NCBI GenBank assembly: GCA_037576215.1
Contig: JBANDB010000017.1
Span: 1-64,000 of the forward strand
Source: Armillaria gallica
Taxonomy: Eukaryota > Basidiomycota > Agaricomycetes > Agaricales > Physalacriaceae
Reading direction: 5' to 3'
Length of the DNA stretch: 64,000 bases
Under the pieces are notes generated by a model, which was not told the origin of the DNA, ran no database searches, and saw only the letters and a program-made list of their open reading frames with translations. Every line of letters starts with the position of its first letter. The first letter of the stretch is position 1. This document shows positions 22,501 to 34,481 of this stretch, piece after piece. A program made the position numbers and the translations under genes.

Positions 22501-22615
22501 AGATGCTCCACCCATTTCTCAAACTCAGAGGACCTGGCACAGTCGCTTGCGTCAGTTACTACCCTGGCATAGCCAAGAAGATGCAAGTGACCACAATGCC
22601 ATAGGGAATGTTTGA
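19591..22615 (+). CDS. DUF6535-domain membrane protein, complete
   Basis: Four exons with consistent phases: 19591-19798, 19849-20012, 20062-22395 and 22448-22615, predicting 957 residues. The start is the ATG of MSTASAVLPENSGG; an in-frame ATG upstream (19543) is less likely. The DUF6535 signature lies at the exon 2/3 junction (DVLLVF, then AGLFSAVVTTFVVQTSQ). It is followed by at least three hydrophobic segments (around 20080, 20270 and 20440-20600), so the N-terminal third is membrane-embedded. The remaining 600 residues are soluble and helical with no known enzyme motif. The third intron uses a GC donor (GCAAGT at 22396), while the paralogue at 1-1907 has GT. The C-terminal exon is conserved between both copies, which supports the splice. 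Function is unknown. Confidence 0.85.
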
Positions 22616-22769
22616 GTTATTATGCTGATCAATCATTGATGAGTGAGCAAATAAGTGGTGGATTGAAGGATGAAGGATGCTAGAATTAGGATAGGATACT
22701 GAGGAAACACTGAAAATAGCTGTAGAAGAGCTGGATTCTGTAAATACTTGAAGGGTAAGTAGTAGGCTT

Positions 22770-22860
22770 TTTCGAGTCCTATGTATATAGGATACTCGGT
22801 TATTATGCTGTCCTGAACTGATTGTGAGAAAATAATCTATTCGTGGTATCAAACCTTAAT
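22770..22860. repeat. LTR-like fragment with a possible primer-binding site (copy a)
   Basis: Shares CGAGTCCTATGTATATAGG, GGTTATTATGC and TATCAAACCTTAA with 28785-28875. TGGTATCAAACC (22844-22855) resembles the initiator-Met tRNA primer site used by many Copia elements. No reverse transcriptase is nearby, so this would be a fragment or solo LTR edge. Inference. Confidence 0.45.
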
Positions 22861-23506
22861 GGACATTGCCAGAGTCGATACCGTGGGAATTATTTCTATT
22901 CGTTCCCCGTCTATTCCCGTCATTCTTCCCCGTTCTTTTCCGACTCGCTTCCTGACTGTCCTCGCTCTGACTCACTTGCTGCCATCGCTTTGCCTCCTGT
23001 TGCACTGACACTGGTCCAAATTTTCATCTTTGTTGAGTTCAAGTTTTATTGCACTTGCTTTCTTTATTTCTTATTCCCTGTTTTTTTTTCGGTCTATTTA
23101 AATAATACAATTTAATATTGCCATTATTGCCTGTCCTAGCGGCACATACTTATGTCAGACCTTTTCAGTCCGGGAAACCCGGTTTCTCTCAGGTCTCCTC
23201 GAGGAAGAGTAGGGGGATTGTCTCTTGGAACTGTCAAAAAGGGTGGTAGGCTGGGACAAGATTGGGTGCGTCTTCTATGCTATCAGTATTTATAGCCTCT
23301 TTTTGATTCCTTTGCTGTACAGTGGCCTCAGTAAAGTCCTCGATACTTTGAAACTCGGGACATTGAACTGACAACCAAATCCACCCTGAAATTGGGAAAT
23401 CTACTACCCATCAAGTGTCACATACTCCATCTGCCGTGAGCAAGGACAATGCCCAAACGAACTTGTTTGGGAAGATGTTCAAGTGAAAACCCAAGGATCT
23501 GACACT

Positions 23507-23830
23507 GTTCAATCCCATGCCAAATGCAACCAATCCCAGAACCTGTCTGCAGCTCTGCCCCTCGCTCGCTCCCACCCACCTCTCCATGAAGACCTGTCAA
23601 TCTACCACTAGCAGAGAAGGAGGGCAACAGCCACTGCCAATGTTCCCCGGGAAGTCTTGCTTTTGGCTACGCTTGATATCCAGCTTCTGTTGTCGATATC
23701 ACTGCCAAACTCTGCAGCTTACTCCACCCTTGTCACCTTATTCACGTCTTTGGCTGACACCGTTCAATCCCATGCCAAATGCGACACCAACACAAGGCAT
23801 GTTCAGAATCTGTCTGCCAGCTCTGCACGT
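23507..23830 (+). repeat. Short direct repeat pair
   Basis: GTTCAATCCCATGCCAAATG occurs at about 23507 and again at about 23763, each followed within about 60 bases by a CTGTCTGC...AGCTCTGC stretch. It could be a tandem repeat within a lost gene or a local duplication. Confidence 0.6.
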
Positions 23831-26199
23831 TGTTTGCCAGAAGTGTTTAATGGTTACGGAGCCATAACATACGTGTGGACCATGAGACGGTGACAAATGC
23901 GGTATTGTCCTCAAAGACACACTGTGAGGATCAACTCAGACTGCGGCCAGTGAAGGAAGCCACTTGAATGGTGATGGGAGAAGTGGAAAAGCAAGGAGTC
24001 CAAGAATATCAAGAGGCCTAGCAGGGCGGTGGAGAAAGCTGGCCAGTGTGGCACGTGCAAGCTCCGTGTCGGCCATCAGCAGATTGGGAAAAAAGTTTCC
24101 GGGGGTTGCAGCAACCACAGTCCGGCACAATTATTACCTGCCTCGTCAAGGCCTTACGAGTCGATATAACCGAGGCATAATGTTGCGACCTTCTCATACG
24201 CTATTGTGAACCCCCATTATAATAACTTAGCCTTAGAGATTACCAAGGATCATTTCCAGCTCATGTATTGCTGTTATAATTGCAATATAATGTGATCTGA
24301 CTCACACTGATACATTGTAAAATGGTAGTACTTGATGTATACTCAATATCGAGATGCACTCAGGTAGTTCAACTCAATGGATCCATCAGACTTGACGCCT
24401 TCTCAATAAAAGTTCTCATCCTTGTCTTCAGAGCACTGATCCTTGCATGACTTTCTTTGCTGTTGTCTAAGAGATATGTAATTCTGAATTCGATGACTTC
24501 CTTGATTTTTGTCCATGGTAAGTTCGTCGTCTAGTTCTACATTGGTCTCTGTTTTGTGTGTGGAGGTCTGTTCGATTCGTAGTCGCATCGTATCCGAATA
24601 CTACTAGCTTTGCAGCACTTAAATCTTGGAAAGTAAAATTGATCTCGGAATCTTGGATGTACTGAATTTTCAGGGGCCTCGCCTTAGCAGGAAGATAGGA
24701 GAAAAGAAGAGACTCAGAATTAAGAGAATTAAGATGAGAAGCGAGGTGTATTGCATGAAAGATAAGCACGCCAGTGACTCTGCAATTAGTAAGTTGATTC
24801 TAATTTCCGAGTCAGCAATGACGCCCATGTAATAGCTCACGGCCCAGTCTTACATAACGCGCAGCTTCTCATTTTCCTTCTCGTCAGTGAGGCCATCGGG
24901 CCAGACACAGGCCTACCAGATCTATTCCCCTCTAGGCCCATTCCTCTCCGACGTGGATCTCTTCTTCCAAGCCTGGAATTCCAATGTAGTCAGTTTTTTC
25001 AATATAAATACAGTCCGAAGTCGCGGCGAAAGCCTAACTAGCCTAACATCCCCAGCAACTTATCATCAACTCTCCAAGAGTCGCAAATTCCCAGCCCGCC
25101 TGGATCCTCTCAGCCATCAATGCATCAAGTTCAACCAGTGATGTTCAGAAGTGACATGTTGTAGAGTTGGAGGTTGGAGGGGCTTCGGAAGTGATCGCGT
25201 TGAATGGCAGTCGAGTCGAGCATCCAAGTCGGTGAGTTCATTAATGGCTCTTTCCTTGGGATCTGCTCTGCATCACATCTTAGGGAACTGTTCAAGCCAA
25301 CGGGGTACGCCCTGACCCACGCGATGCTGCTCTTTGGTGTCCAGACTTGAGCGCTGTAGATGAGAAGATCAAGTGCTAACAAATTGAGGTGATCCTTCCA
25401 TATGTTGTAACTTGTGGGGTTGCCCACTGACATTCCTTTTCCTAGGGTGTTTTCAAGGCTCGACTACCCGAGTCCCGACAGTGACTCCAGGAAGTGATTG
25501 GCAGCGAAGAATTGGCAAAGAGAGAGGAGCAGGAGCGAGAACATATGGTATGAGTTTGAGGTCAATTTTGTAAACAGTAGTGTACTTGTATTATGTTCAC
25601 CGTAATAATTAATTTAATTTCAAATCTTTCAAAGTCTCCAAGAGTGAGAGTATAGGAAGGATTTATGTCCCCCACCCACCCGAAAACTACTAGCTGTCAC
25701 GAGCCCGCATTAATCGGCGCGTCGTACTTGCATATGACATCAAGTAATTGTACTTGTACCTTGCGGAGTCTGATATACATTACTGACATTAAAAACACCC
25801 ATAATGATACATGAAGAATTATCAATTCTTCACGGTTCATATGGGCATATAATTCTCTCACAATTATTTTGGACGTTGCCACGGGCTTATACGGGCATAT
25901 ATATTTTCGATCAATTCGCTGATGGTGACAAGTGCAGATGGATTTTAAAGACCAACGACGGAGGACGACAATGGAGAACAGAGTGATCTGGAAGATTCGG
26001 AAACACTGTGGACGTGTACCATCAAGATGAAGCATCTTGGTCGAGCATTACCAAGGACCTCAATCACCCTGCACTGAGGCGCAGTCTTTAAAGCTCAAGC
26101 GCTCAAGGTCAGGATACTTTTGCATACACCTCCCCGGTCAACCCATTCCATTCGTCTGCCAAATCGGGCTATGTTCTACTGCCTTTTTGGCTCAGTCTT

Positions 26200-27860
26200 A
26201 AACAGGCTCATGACAAGACGTACAGGAACATCCCATATCTACATCACAGTTGGTGTCGGATAGATTTTGTGGCCATAATCAGCTTTTGGACATCATTCAT
26301 ACTGGCGTTGACTGGCATTGAACATGGTTCTGAGTGCATTGGCATTTTTTGGGCAATGAGTTATTCGGACGGCGAGGCTCTCGACGGTCACGTCTGGCAC
26401 TACTGTGAGTCCTTTGGTTCCTTGAATGATCCAAACTCAGTTAATTTGATTCCGTAGACCATCATGCATTCACTGAAAATGGCATGGCCCCTACTAGCAA
26501 GTGTTGCTTACTTTGTTCTGTTTGCTATGATCCTCTTTTCATGAGCCATCATCGTATCTGTTTCCGTCTAAACTTTCTGATGTGATTGCTAGTATTATTG
26601 GTGTCCAAGCTTTCAAAGGCTCTCTTTGGAGAGCCTGTTACCTAAGTCCGACACTTGGCGAAGATGAAATCCAGATACTCTCAACGTCACCACCTACATC
26701 CGGCTGGATGGTACACCCGGAACGACAAGTAAAGGTTACATATGTCCTATAGGGCAAGTTTGTCCAGTATGGTCCTGTCTTCCTTTTCGCTCGTGCGCGA
26801 TGTATTTATGGTCTTTTTAGGAGCAAGATAACCCACAGAACAACATGGAAAGTTTTGATATGATGTACTATGCGACCCTGCAAGTCATTATCGTCGCTTC
26901 AGCCAATGGAGTATGTACCGTCGTTTCCCAAAGATTGCTCATTGTTCTAACTTCAGCCGCTAGTGGTCACCTCTGATGTATTCAATGATTGACTCAGAGT
27001 TCTTCATATTGTGCTTGTTCTTCATTATATACGTCATCATCCTCAACTTCTGGCTCATCAGTCTATTCGTCGCTGTCATTACCAACACCTAAAAAGACAA
27101 GTGCTTTTGGCACTGGAACATACGTTAAGATTCGCCCCACTTCTTATCAAAGGGTGCTAAAATTAGTCCCAGAATGGAACAGCTCACTGATGGGCAAGAT
27201 GATGGTTGGCCCGCTAGAGATAGTCACCAGGTCCTACATAAAAATATCGCCGAAGTAATCTACGAGCATACACAATATTTCTGGGTATTTCTTGCCCTGG
27301 TCTCCCTAGCGTTGCGAGCGATGCGAACTGTGAACGTTTCTGAAGTGCACGAAATGGTCATGTACTATGGGGAACTAGCGATTACATTGGTTTTCGACCT
27401 AGAGATCATACTATGCATCTTGGCTTCCCTCTACGATTGGCGAAGCTTTTTCAAGGAAACACAGAATAATCTGGACCTTCCTGGCTATTGGAACGAGCAT
27501 CATCCAGATACCTGTGATCCGCAACTCCGCCGCTGATCCCTGGATGATTATCTTGCAGCTAATGCAATTTTACAGAGTGATCTCGGAGGTTCCCAGGATG
27601 TGGCCCCTTTTGGTACGATTGCTTGGGAATGGAATTGTGAGTTACGTCCACTAATGATATCGCTAACAGTTGACTGTCTCCAGAAACATGTACGGTTTAC
27701 TAAACATGATGCTGTTGTTGATCTTGATCAATTACATCGCTGCCCTTGTATTGGTCCAACTACTACGTGGAGATTATAACTCAGACGAGACAGCAAACTT
27801 TGCGAACTTGTTCAATGCCTTCTTGAATGTTTATCACCCGTGCTCCACACTCCTGCGCGT
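26200..27860 (+). pseudogene. CCH1-type voltage-gated calcium channel, eroded fragment
   Basis: Reading successive frames gives ordered pieces of the fungal high-affinity calcium channel Cch1. They are a voltage-sensor segment (YRNIPYLHHSWCRIDFVAII, then FILALTGIEHG, about 26221-26335), the S5 region (IMHSLKMAWPLLASVAYFVL, about 26461), the pore region (NNMESFDMMYYATLQVIIVA, about 26840) and S6 ([15 protein letters not shown], about 26975). Start of repeat II follows (HTQYFWVFLALVSLALRAMR, about 27265), and then its S4-S6 (DPWMIILQLMQFYRVI and NMYGLLNMMLLLILINYIAA, to about 27830). In-frame stops (for example TAA after AVITNT near 27094), lost splice sites and missing exons show it is not functional. 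The intact protein has four such repeats; only parts of two are present. Confidence 0.8.
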
Positions 27861-29200
27861 GCCATGTCCTCATCCTGTACATCCTTCTATCCGCTAACAT
27901 GACCACAACATGTGCACTGCTGCCTGCAGCATCTTCCTATAACCTTCGACACTCATGTGAGCGGAGACTCGGTCGCATTTCAACCCTACATGAAATGGTT
28001 TGCCATCACGATGATGTGAAATAGACAATGGAACTCTAATCCCATGCATGCAGGACTGAATGCCAATGACATATCGCACTGATTCTAACCATTCTCGCAA
28101 GTTCTCCACACGGAGGAAACCGAGGGAATGTCGGACTGGGTCTACTTGCAGATTAGGCCAGACCAGCTAACTGTAGAAGGAACAGAAACCCTGTCTAATG
28201 CCTTGTCATCCGACAGTTGAGACAGAGGTCTAAAGAAGTACGTTGTTGTTTTTCCCATGTCTACATTACTAATGGATTTTCACTGAAGGTGCTCAGCATT
28301 AGTGTCACCACGACGTCCTGAGGTACTCAGTACTTATACACACTTGAAAGCAGGTATAAAGTACGAATCTTCATCGTACTCTCTCGGTCGCCATGTTATT
28401 CTCTTCTGGTTCCTGCTCACTGTTACTAACCCTTTCGCTAGCTCATGTGGTCAAGTGACTTCGTCGCCAATGGAGAGGCATTGATCCCGATTGCTTTGGA
28501 AGTGTCACTGCATTGGCAAATTCACAGATCGATGGAACGCTCATTCGAGCAAGCAAGGTTAGCCTCTCAACTACTCGCCTATGATGTGTTTCATGAACAT
28601 TCATTTATTAAGGAGATATGTTCTGGATCACCGTCACTAGCGACCTTTCCGACAACTTGATTTTGAATAGTATGGCCACATTCCACTTCTCTTGGATGGA
28701 TGTATCGGTGCAGACAATGTCAATGCTGGTGTCAAGCACCTCGACAGAATCAACGGCAAGCTTGACATCCTCGTCGACTGGTTCCGAGTCCTATGAATAT
28801 AGGTAACTTGGTTATTATGCAGGTTGAGCTTTACCATGGGAAAATTTTCTATTCGCTGTATCAAACCTTAACGGACTTTGCCAACCTACCTACCTGAGCT
28901 CATCGTGGGAAGCTTTCTATTCAGTGCCGATTTCTTCCGTCCTCATTGACCCGATTACCGTTTACAGTTACCTCTGACTCCCGCCTCTATAATGTTGGTG
29001 ATTTCTTTCTCTGTTCTTCTTATTGCTTCTCTTGATTATCCCGGGCTTAAATTGTTCACTTTGTTGTAAACTGATATTTTCCTTGTTATAATTCAAAAAG
29101 CTAGATAAGCCTTGGAATGCTATGTACTCTTCCCTGATGACTTCTCTCACATCAGCAGTAAAATCGTTCAAGGAAAGACATCAACCGACAAGACCAGATG
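27861..29200. other. Degenerate sequence between the two gene relics
   Basis: No intact reading frame. It includes a second LTR-like fragment (28785-28875) and possible further eroded coding DNA that I could not assign (for example near 28697-28790, ...IGADNVNAGVKHLDRINGKL). Confidence 0.45.
28785..28875. repeat. LTR-like fragment (copy b)
   Basis: Matches 22770-22860 over the CGAGTCCTATG...TATAGG, GGTTATTATGC and TATCAAACCTTAA blocks in the same orientation. The same element type as copy a, without internal coding DNA. Confidence 0.45.
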
Positions 29201-29234
29201 CCTGGAGTCCGACACTATCACACCTTCCATGGTG

Positions 29235-30345
29235 ATTGGCCTGACTACAGACCATGGAGTGAAAATTTTTGATACATATAATTGGTATGTGCTGGAGTGA
29301 TTTTCTACAAAATTCCCCTTTTTATAGCTAAAATAGCAATGTTGAAAGTGTCTGACAAGATCACTGGAGGCCCATCATTATCTGAAGACCAGATAGCATG
29401 AGAGAAGATTCACTGGTTTGACCACGAGCGGATTCCTGAATGCATAGTGCTTGTGTGTGGGGCGGGTGCCCATGGGTATTTCAGGGTCTTTGATGACAGC
29501 GCAGAAAATACACCTTTGCACCCATCTTGGCAGATGCCTCTTAGAAGACCTCTGTTGTACAGTTCAGTACAGTTCAAAGATCTCAGGGGAGCATGGTACA
29601 TGCTTTAGTTGCTTAACCTTGGAAGCACAATCAAACTTTTCAATAGGATGCTATTCAAGATGTACGCTGTTTTTCTATTAAGGGAAATTGGGACATCGTC
29701 AGGTATGATGTCCCAGTCTTCGTCATCCAAGGTGCCATTCCCCATCGTACATGAAGCCTGAGCTTCATAATGAGGTTCTTCAAGTTGGTGCACAGCAATT
29801 TTTTGTGAATTTTTCGGTTTACAGCCGGAATGTGAGTTTTCAGATTTGCAATCATTGTATTCATACATTTACCGACGTCTCCAGCTGCCCATATGGTTAT
29901 GTGGGTCATGCCCGATCGAAGCCCACCTTGTCGTTCCGCATGATGCGAGGTTTCGGCATCAACACTCGCACACTGCTCAATGTGAAGGGAGAATGACATT
30001 CCGTCAAGTTTCATCTCATCCTGGGCAAGATCCTGGTATGTCTTCAAGGAACACTTTTATGAGCATTCGTTTACATCTTTCTAGACTTCCATCGTAAAGA
30101 CCTAAATGAGGCCGTTGAATGGCTATCTGGTCAAATGAGCATTTTCCATCCAGACTATCACTGAGAGCGGCGAGCATAACTTCGAATTTGATGTCCTCAA
30201 TGCAACAAAGGTGTGCCGAAGGAACTTGTGCCATCGCAGACCATACACGGGCTTGTCCTTGATCGTACCAAATTTTTCCCAGAGACAGAGCGGGTCGCCT
30301 TCTGCACCTCTCATCTCATACCTGGTGCTGGCCAAAGTGCAATGT
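29235..30345 (+). pseudogene. Catalase, eroded fragment
   Basis: Ordered pieces of a haem catalase can be read across frames. They are GLTTDHG (about 29239), EKIHWFDHERIPE with GAGAHGYFRVFDDS (29403-29500), DVRCFSIKGNWDIV then DVPVFVIQGAIP (about 29655-29740), HMVMWVM (about 29890), FHRKDLNEAVEW (about 30085), and KELVPSQTIHGLVLDRTKFF with AFCTSHLIPGAG (about 30215-30345). The residue order corresponds to the catalase core from the distal-His region to the proximal region. Several in-frame stops (such as TGA near 29399 and 30162) and frame changes rule out function. Where intact, such enzymes dismutate hydrogen peroxide. Confidence 0.75.
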
Positions 30346-32010
30346 CATCAGTCAACCAGCTCAAGGGGGGACATGCATGGTGGGTCTCGCTGTGGATTTT
30401 CTTTGGCATCTTACAAATCTATTTGTCACAGGTACTCACTTCATCACCCCATGCCACATAGATCAACTGCATCACTGTAACATCCTCAATCATCTTACTC
30501 CTTAACACACCTTCTATGTGGAAGAGGTGTATGACGATGTGAGTGGCTGGAGAAGCCTTGTCCACAGGGTAGCCTCAAGTCGGCCCTTACATACAGTGGT
30601 TGGTTTTTGGTATAAGCACGCAATTCTTATATTCTGACTGTGTTCAAAGTCTAGCCAAGGTGCATGGTCCTTGGAACTTAACCCTCAGTCCCATTGCAAG
30701 GATGGTGAGCCATTGTCATGGGCAGAGAGATAAGAGGGAGATCATTCCCTTGTCAGAGAATCCATTACGGTAAGCAACTGGTGCGTTCCGCAATCGTTGT
30801 CCTTGACTAGATGCCCGCTTTTCAGCCTCGTAAGTGTTTCCTACTCCAAGATTAAGTCACGAGTCGCTGAAATTATGAAGACGTCCCGAGTACCCCATTC
30901 ACAAAGGAACAGAATCTTTACTGTGTTGGCTGGCCGAAGAGCATGGTTTTGGTGAGTCGTTTTTTATAATCTATAGGTCGCTCTTTGCACCCTTTCTTAT
31001 AACTCCTCCGTAGTCCTACATGGTCCCGTTCATGTGTTGGAGGCGATTTATGATTGCTGAATGGACATAACCCTTGTCATGCCTCTGCCTGATATGTTAC
31101 TCCGCAGGGTTACATCTTGGCGGCGAGTGTTCTTGCATCTTGAGCCTTGAGGTGCTTCACATTCTGATCCTATGTGTTTCGTTTATGCGCATTTCTCACT
31201 AGCCTACGGAAAATGTTCGCTGTCGGATCCGTAGCGAAGGGTTTTATCCCTAATATCAACATAAATTTTCTCACCCGAAGATAAGACTGCTATGCTCTTC
31301 GCGAGATATTGGTGTCAAGTCATTGTGGATGATTCGTCAATATACAGGTGTTGGTGCCATATCTAATCATTCCTTGAGAGTTAAGGCAAATCTAATGAGA
31401 CTCCCAATACTCCCAATGTCCTCAATGATATCTGTGAATTCCTTTTGTAGATGGCAGCTCGACAACGAGCCCTCGACGAAAAACCCCTTGGTCGACATGT
31501 ATAGCATCAATGTGCAATGGTACTATGCCTCTCCCATCACCGCCGTCACCAAGAGACCACTATAGTATTGGCATAACCTCCCAAACGAGCTCCAAACGGT
31601 GCTGAAAATTCGAAGTCCCGGGCAGTGTACGTGAAGAAGTAGCTAGATGTCTTAGAAAATATAGGACTCGGACCTGCCGCACGGATGTGGTGGCCCTCAC
31701 CTGACTAGTTCGTATATCACAGCGGTCAGCCTACCCTTCGTTCATACTGATCCCTCTCTAGTGCTCGATTCGGAGCTCCGCTCATGACCCAGATTGCCTC
31801 ACGAAGAAGAGCACACTCAGCAGAACTGGGCAGATATGTTTGGACTAAATCGGCAACTCCTGTTCTCTGGCAGAACTCGAGTCATGGAAGGAATCTTTAT
31901 TACCTGATATTTGAGTCCTGGTTGTTCAAACTGTTGGGTTATAATCAAGTCTAATTGAGAAACAAAAACATAGGACTCGGACCTGCCACACGGATGTGTT
32001 GGCCCTCACC
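30346..32010. other. Gene-free stretch left of duplication copy 2
   Basis: No recognisable gene. It contains a direct repeat of about 50 bp (about 31662-31712 and 31971-32019) just before the duplication starts. Confidence 0.5.
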
Positions 32011-32019
32011 GACTAGTTG
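31662..32019 (+). repeat. Direct repeat of about 50 bp at the left border of duplication copy 2
   Basis: ATAGGACTCGGACCTGCC followed by a CACGGATGTG...TGGCCCTCACC...GACTAGTT block occurs at about 31662-31712 and again at about 31971-32019, with few differences. The spacing is about 308 bp. It resembles the LTR-like fragments (TCCTATATAGG type), so the interval may be an LTR relic. Confidence 0.6.
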
Positions 32020-32284
32020 TAAGTGATGAACGTCGGAACAACGTCGGAAATTTATCTACCTCCCTGGATCGGTTCCTGCCCCTAACCATTCTCAATTTTC
32101 TTCTCAACCACCACTACGGTTTGTCGCGACGCCGGAAAGAGAAAAGACGAAAAGGGATCTTTCAAATCCAGGCCTACTGAAACCCGGCATGATTCGTACA
32201 TTAATGAAGCCGATCGGCACCCAGTGACCCGGGCCTCGTATGTAATAACCATGACCTTCCCCAAAGTCCGTGTCTTACAACCCC

Positions 32285-33410
32285 ATGGACACGCTCACCA
32301 TCTACGCCCTTGACGCAGGGCTCACTGCCCTCCCGCCCCACCTCCCTACGCTCCTCACCTCCCTCGCCTTCTTCACGTTCATCCACCTCGTCGTCGCGCC
32401 TCTCGCGAGCCATGCATTCTTCCCCGACACCTACGGCAAGATGGGACGGAGGGCGAGGAATAACTGGTTCGATGCGTTTTCTCGGTCTGTGTTCGCTATT
32501 CATGTGTGAGTTTAGGTGTATACACGTCGTGTCCCAAGCACACGTCTCGCTGGTCATCCCGCTCGCGCTGGGGTGTCTGAACCTCGAAGCGTTGGACCGG
32601 GATCGCGCATTTGGGTGGGAAGAGGACAGGGTGGGGATGCTGATTGCTGTTTCTAGTGGGTGAGTCTCGCCGTTTGTGAATGAAGGAACGGATGATTTTG
32701 AGTTGGGCGGGCAGGTATTTCATCTGGGACACCGTCGATGCGATCATCAACTTTGTCGATATCGGTTTTGTCGTGCACGGCCTAGCGTGTCTGGCCATCT
32801 ATCTCGGATCGTTTGCACGTCCATTCGTGTTTGTCGTCTCGCTCTTGCTGAATCCCGTGTGTAGAAACCGTTCTTAGCGTACTACGCAGCACGGTGCCTT
32901 CTCTGGGAAGCGTATGTCATTCTATTAATCTCTCGCCTTTTTCGTTCACGCCCTTCCCTTTGCAGGAGCACATTCTTCCTCAACATCCACTGGTTCCTCG
33001 ACAAGACCAACCGTACCGGGAGCAACTTCCAGCTCATCAACGGCCTGTTCCTCCTCGTCACGTTCTTCGTAGTGAGGCTCATCTATGGAGGGATGTATGT
33101 CGTACGTGTTTTACGCGTGGTTTTTTTTAGCGCTCGGCCCTTACTCTCGATCGGGGCTAGTCATATCAATTCGCGCATACGCTATACCAAGTCCGGCATC
33201 AAGTGCCGTTAGCTTATATCTTTATTTATGGAGGAGGGAATGTCGTGTTGCAGGGTCTGAATTGGTTATGGTGCGTGAACATCCTTCTTTTCTGGTTGTC
33301 GTGCTCATGCTGGGATTAGGTTCGGGAAGATGATTGAGGCTATTCGGAAACGATTCTCTGGGGATGCAACAGTCAAGGCTCATACTAGTAATGGGACCGC
33401 GCCAAAGTAG
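32285..33410 (+). CDS. TLC-domain multi-span membrane protein
   Basis: Seven exons with consistent phase: 32285-32466, 32516-32659, 32715-32814, 32865-32911, 32966-33101, 33161-33270 and 33320-33410. They predict 269 residues, a usual size for TLC (TRAM-LAG1-CLN8) proteins of the TMEM56/TLCD4 kind. Visible landmarks are HVVSQAHVSLVIPLALGC, the membrane block YFIWDTVDAIINFVDIGFV, NIHWFLDKTNRTGSN, LINGLFLLVTFFVVRLIYGG and NVVLQGLNWLWFGKMI, with a lysine-rich tail (IRKRF) and final NGTAPK. Such proteins sit in ER or other internal membranes and are linked to lipid handling; the precise reaction is not known. The third intron appears to start with GC (GCACGT at 32815), whereas copy 1 has GT there. 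Confidence 0.85.
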
Positions 33411-34388
33411 AGCTGACGCTTGAGGAACAACATACGACGCAATAGACTTTTTTCGGGAGGCGAACGTCGTCTATGAGAGATTTGTGCAAACCTACAGGGA
33501 ACTTACGACGGCACCAGGAATGTTATCAAGATTCAGCTCTCGTAGTGTGTTGCTACGTCCTCGGCCCTCGTTTCAAGCTCCCAAAGGGCACGGCCGTCGC
33601 TTACGCAGCGGGGAGAAGTTGCCCAAAGGCGAACTTCATAGCTCTCGACTAAGAGAGACGAGACGATATATTCCTCACACTGGAGGTTCACGACACAGAA
33701 CATCAGACGGCTTCTGCAATGACACCATACCAAACCAAGGGTAAATCAGTATTCCTTCCGTGACCTGATTAATAGGTAACAGGAATGCTGGCGCTGCCCA
33801 TGTACGCGATGGAAATTTATGAATGGGAGGGCTTACACTTTCAGGTGGTCAAAATAACGACCCTCCGCCGAAGCTAGGAACTCGACCAGGGAGGGAGCGA
33901 CGTTGGCTATTCCACCTGCAACGCTCTATCGGTGAACCTGTGACCTTTCTTCTCTCGCACGTCCAGCGCTCTCCTCTTGCGATGTTTCCGTGAACTAATC
34001 GACGCGCGCGGTAGGAGTGTTGCCGTTAGGAATGAAAAATATCCTCCCCCTACCGGATAATTATTGACCGTTCGCTGCTACCCACGGCCCACGTGTCCCT
34101 TCCCTTCATGCCCGCAGTTTGTGTGTTGAATTGAACTGGTTTCCATTTACTGTACATATCTATGCCTCATGCATACAAAGTAAAAGCATATCGATGGGAG
34201 ACAGGTGATGTTTGGGGATTACAGTAATAGCAACGGTTCATGAAGAGAGAATTGAGAATCGAGACTTGTCAGTGGCCACTCGAGTGACTGTCTGGCCAGT
34301 GAGCCGTGGCAATTGTTGATTCAATGCTGAAAAAAGATCAAAATGGCCCACAACGCAATCAACCAAAATCCTACGATGAACTTAGAGA
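33411..34388. other. Intergenic DNA between the TLC gene and tRNA-Phe
   Basis: Conserved with copy 1 (14125-15129) but without a shared reading frame. I see no gene. Confidence 0.6.
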
Positions 34389-34481
34389 TGGGGGCACCCG
34401 GGATTGAACCGGGGACCTCCAGAAGACTTCAGCGATATGATTCACTTCAGTCTGTTGCTCTCCCAGCTGAGCTATGCCCCC
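34389..34481 (-). tRNA. tRNA-Phe (GAA) with intron
   Basis: Read on the minus strand: acceptor GGGGGCA...TGCCCCC (7 bp), D arm TAGCTCAGCTGGGAGAGCA, anticodon arm with GAA (complement of 34446-34448), an intron of about 20 bases directly after position 37, TCTGGAGGTC, and T arm CCCGGTTCAATCCCGGG. The mature sequence is identical to the tRNA at 36864-36955 as far as I can compare; only the introns differ. Confidence 0.9.

Larger units (their letters stand above)
22616..26199. other. Gene-free stretch with LTR-like and short repeated fragments
   Basis: No intact gene is seen. It holds an LTR-like fragment at about 22770-22860, a short direct repeat at 23507/23763, and AT-rich unique DNA to 26199. 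An open frame at 23657-23893 ends VFNGYGAITYVWTMRR but shows no known domain. Confidence 0.5.

Noticed and set aside
26200..27860. Possibility that the CCH1-like region is a working gene with sequencing errors
   Set aside because: There are too many separate stops, frame changes and missing exons, and the other two channel repeats are absent.
29655..30047. Minus-strand frame of 130 codons opposite the catalase relic
   Set aside because: The plus strand shows ordered catalase motifs over the same bases, and the minus frame has no known domain.
33480..33744. Open frame after the TLC gene seen in both duplication copies
   Set aside because: The frame is not conserved between the copies (insertions and deletions that are not multiples of three) and no domain is visible.
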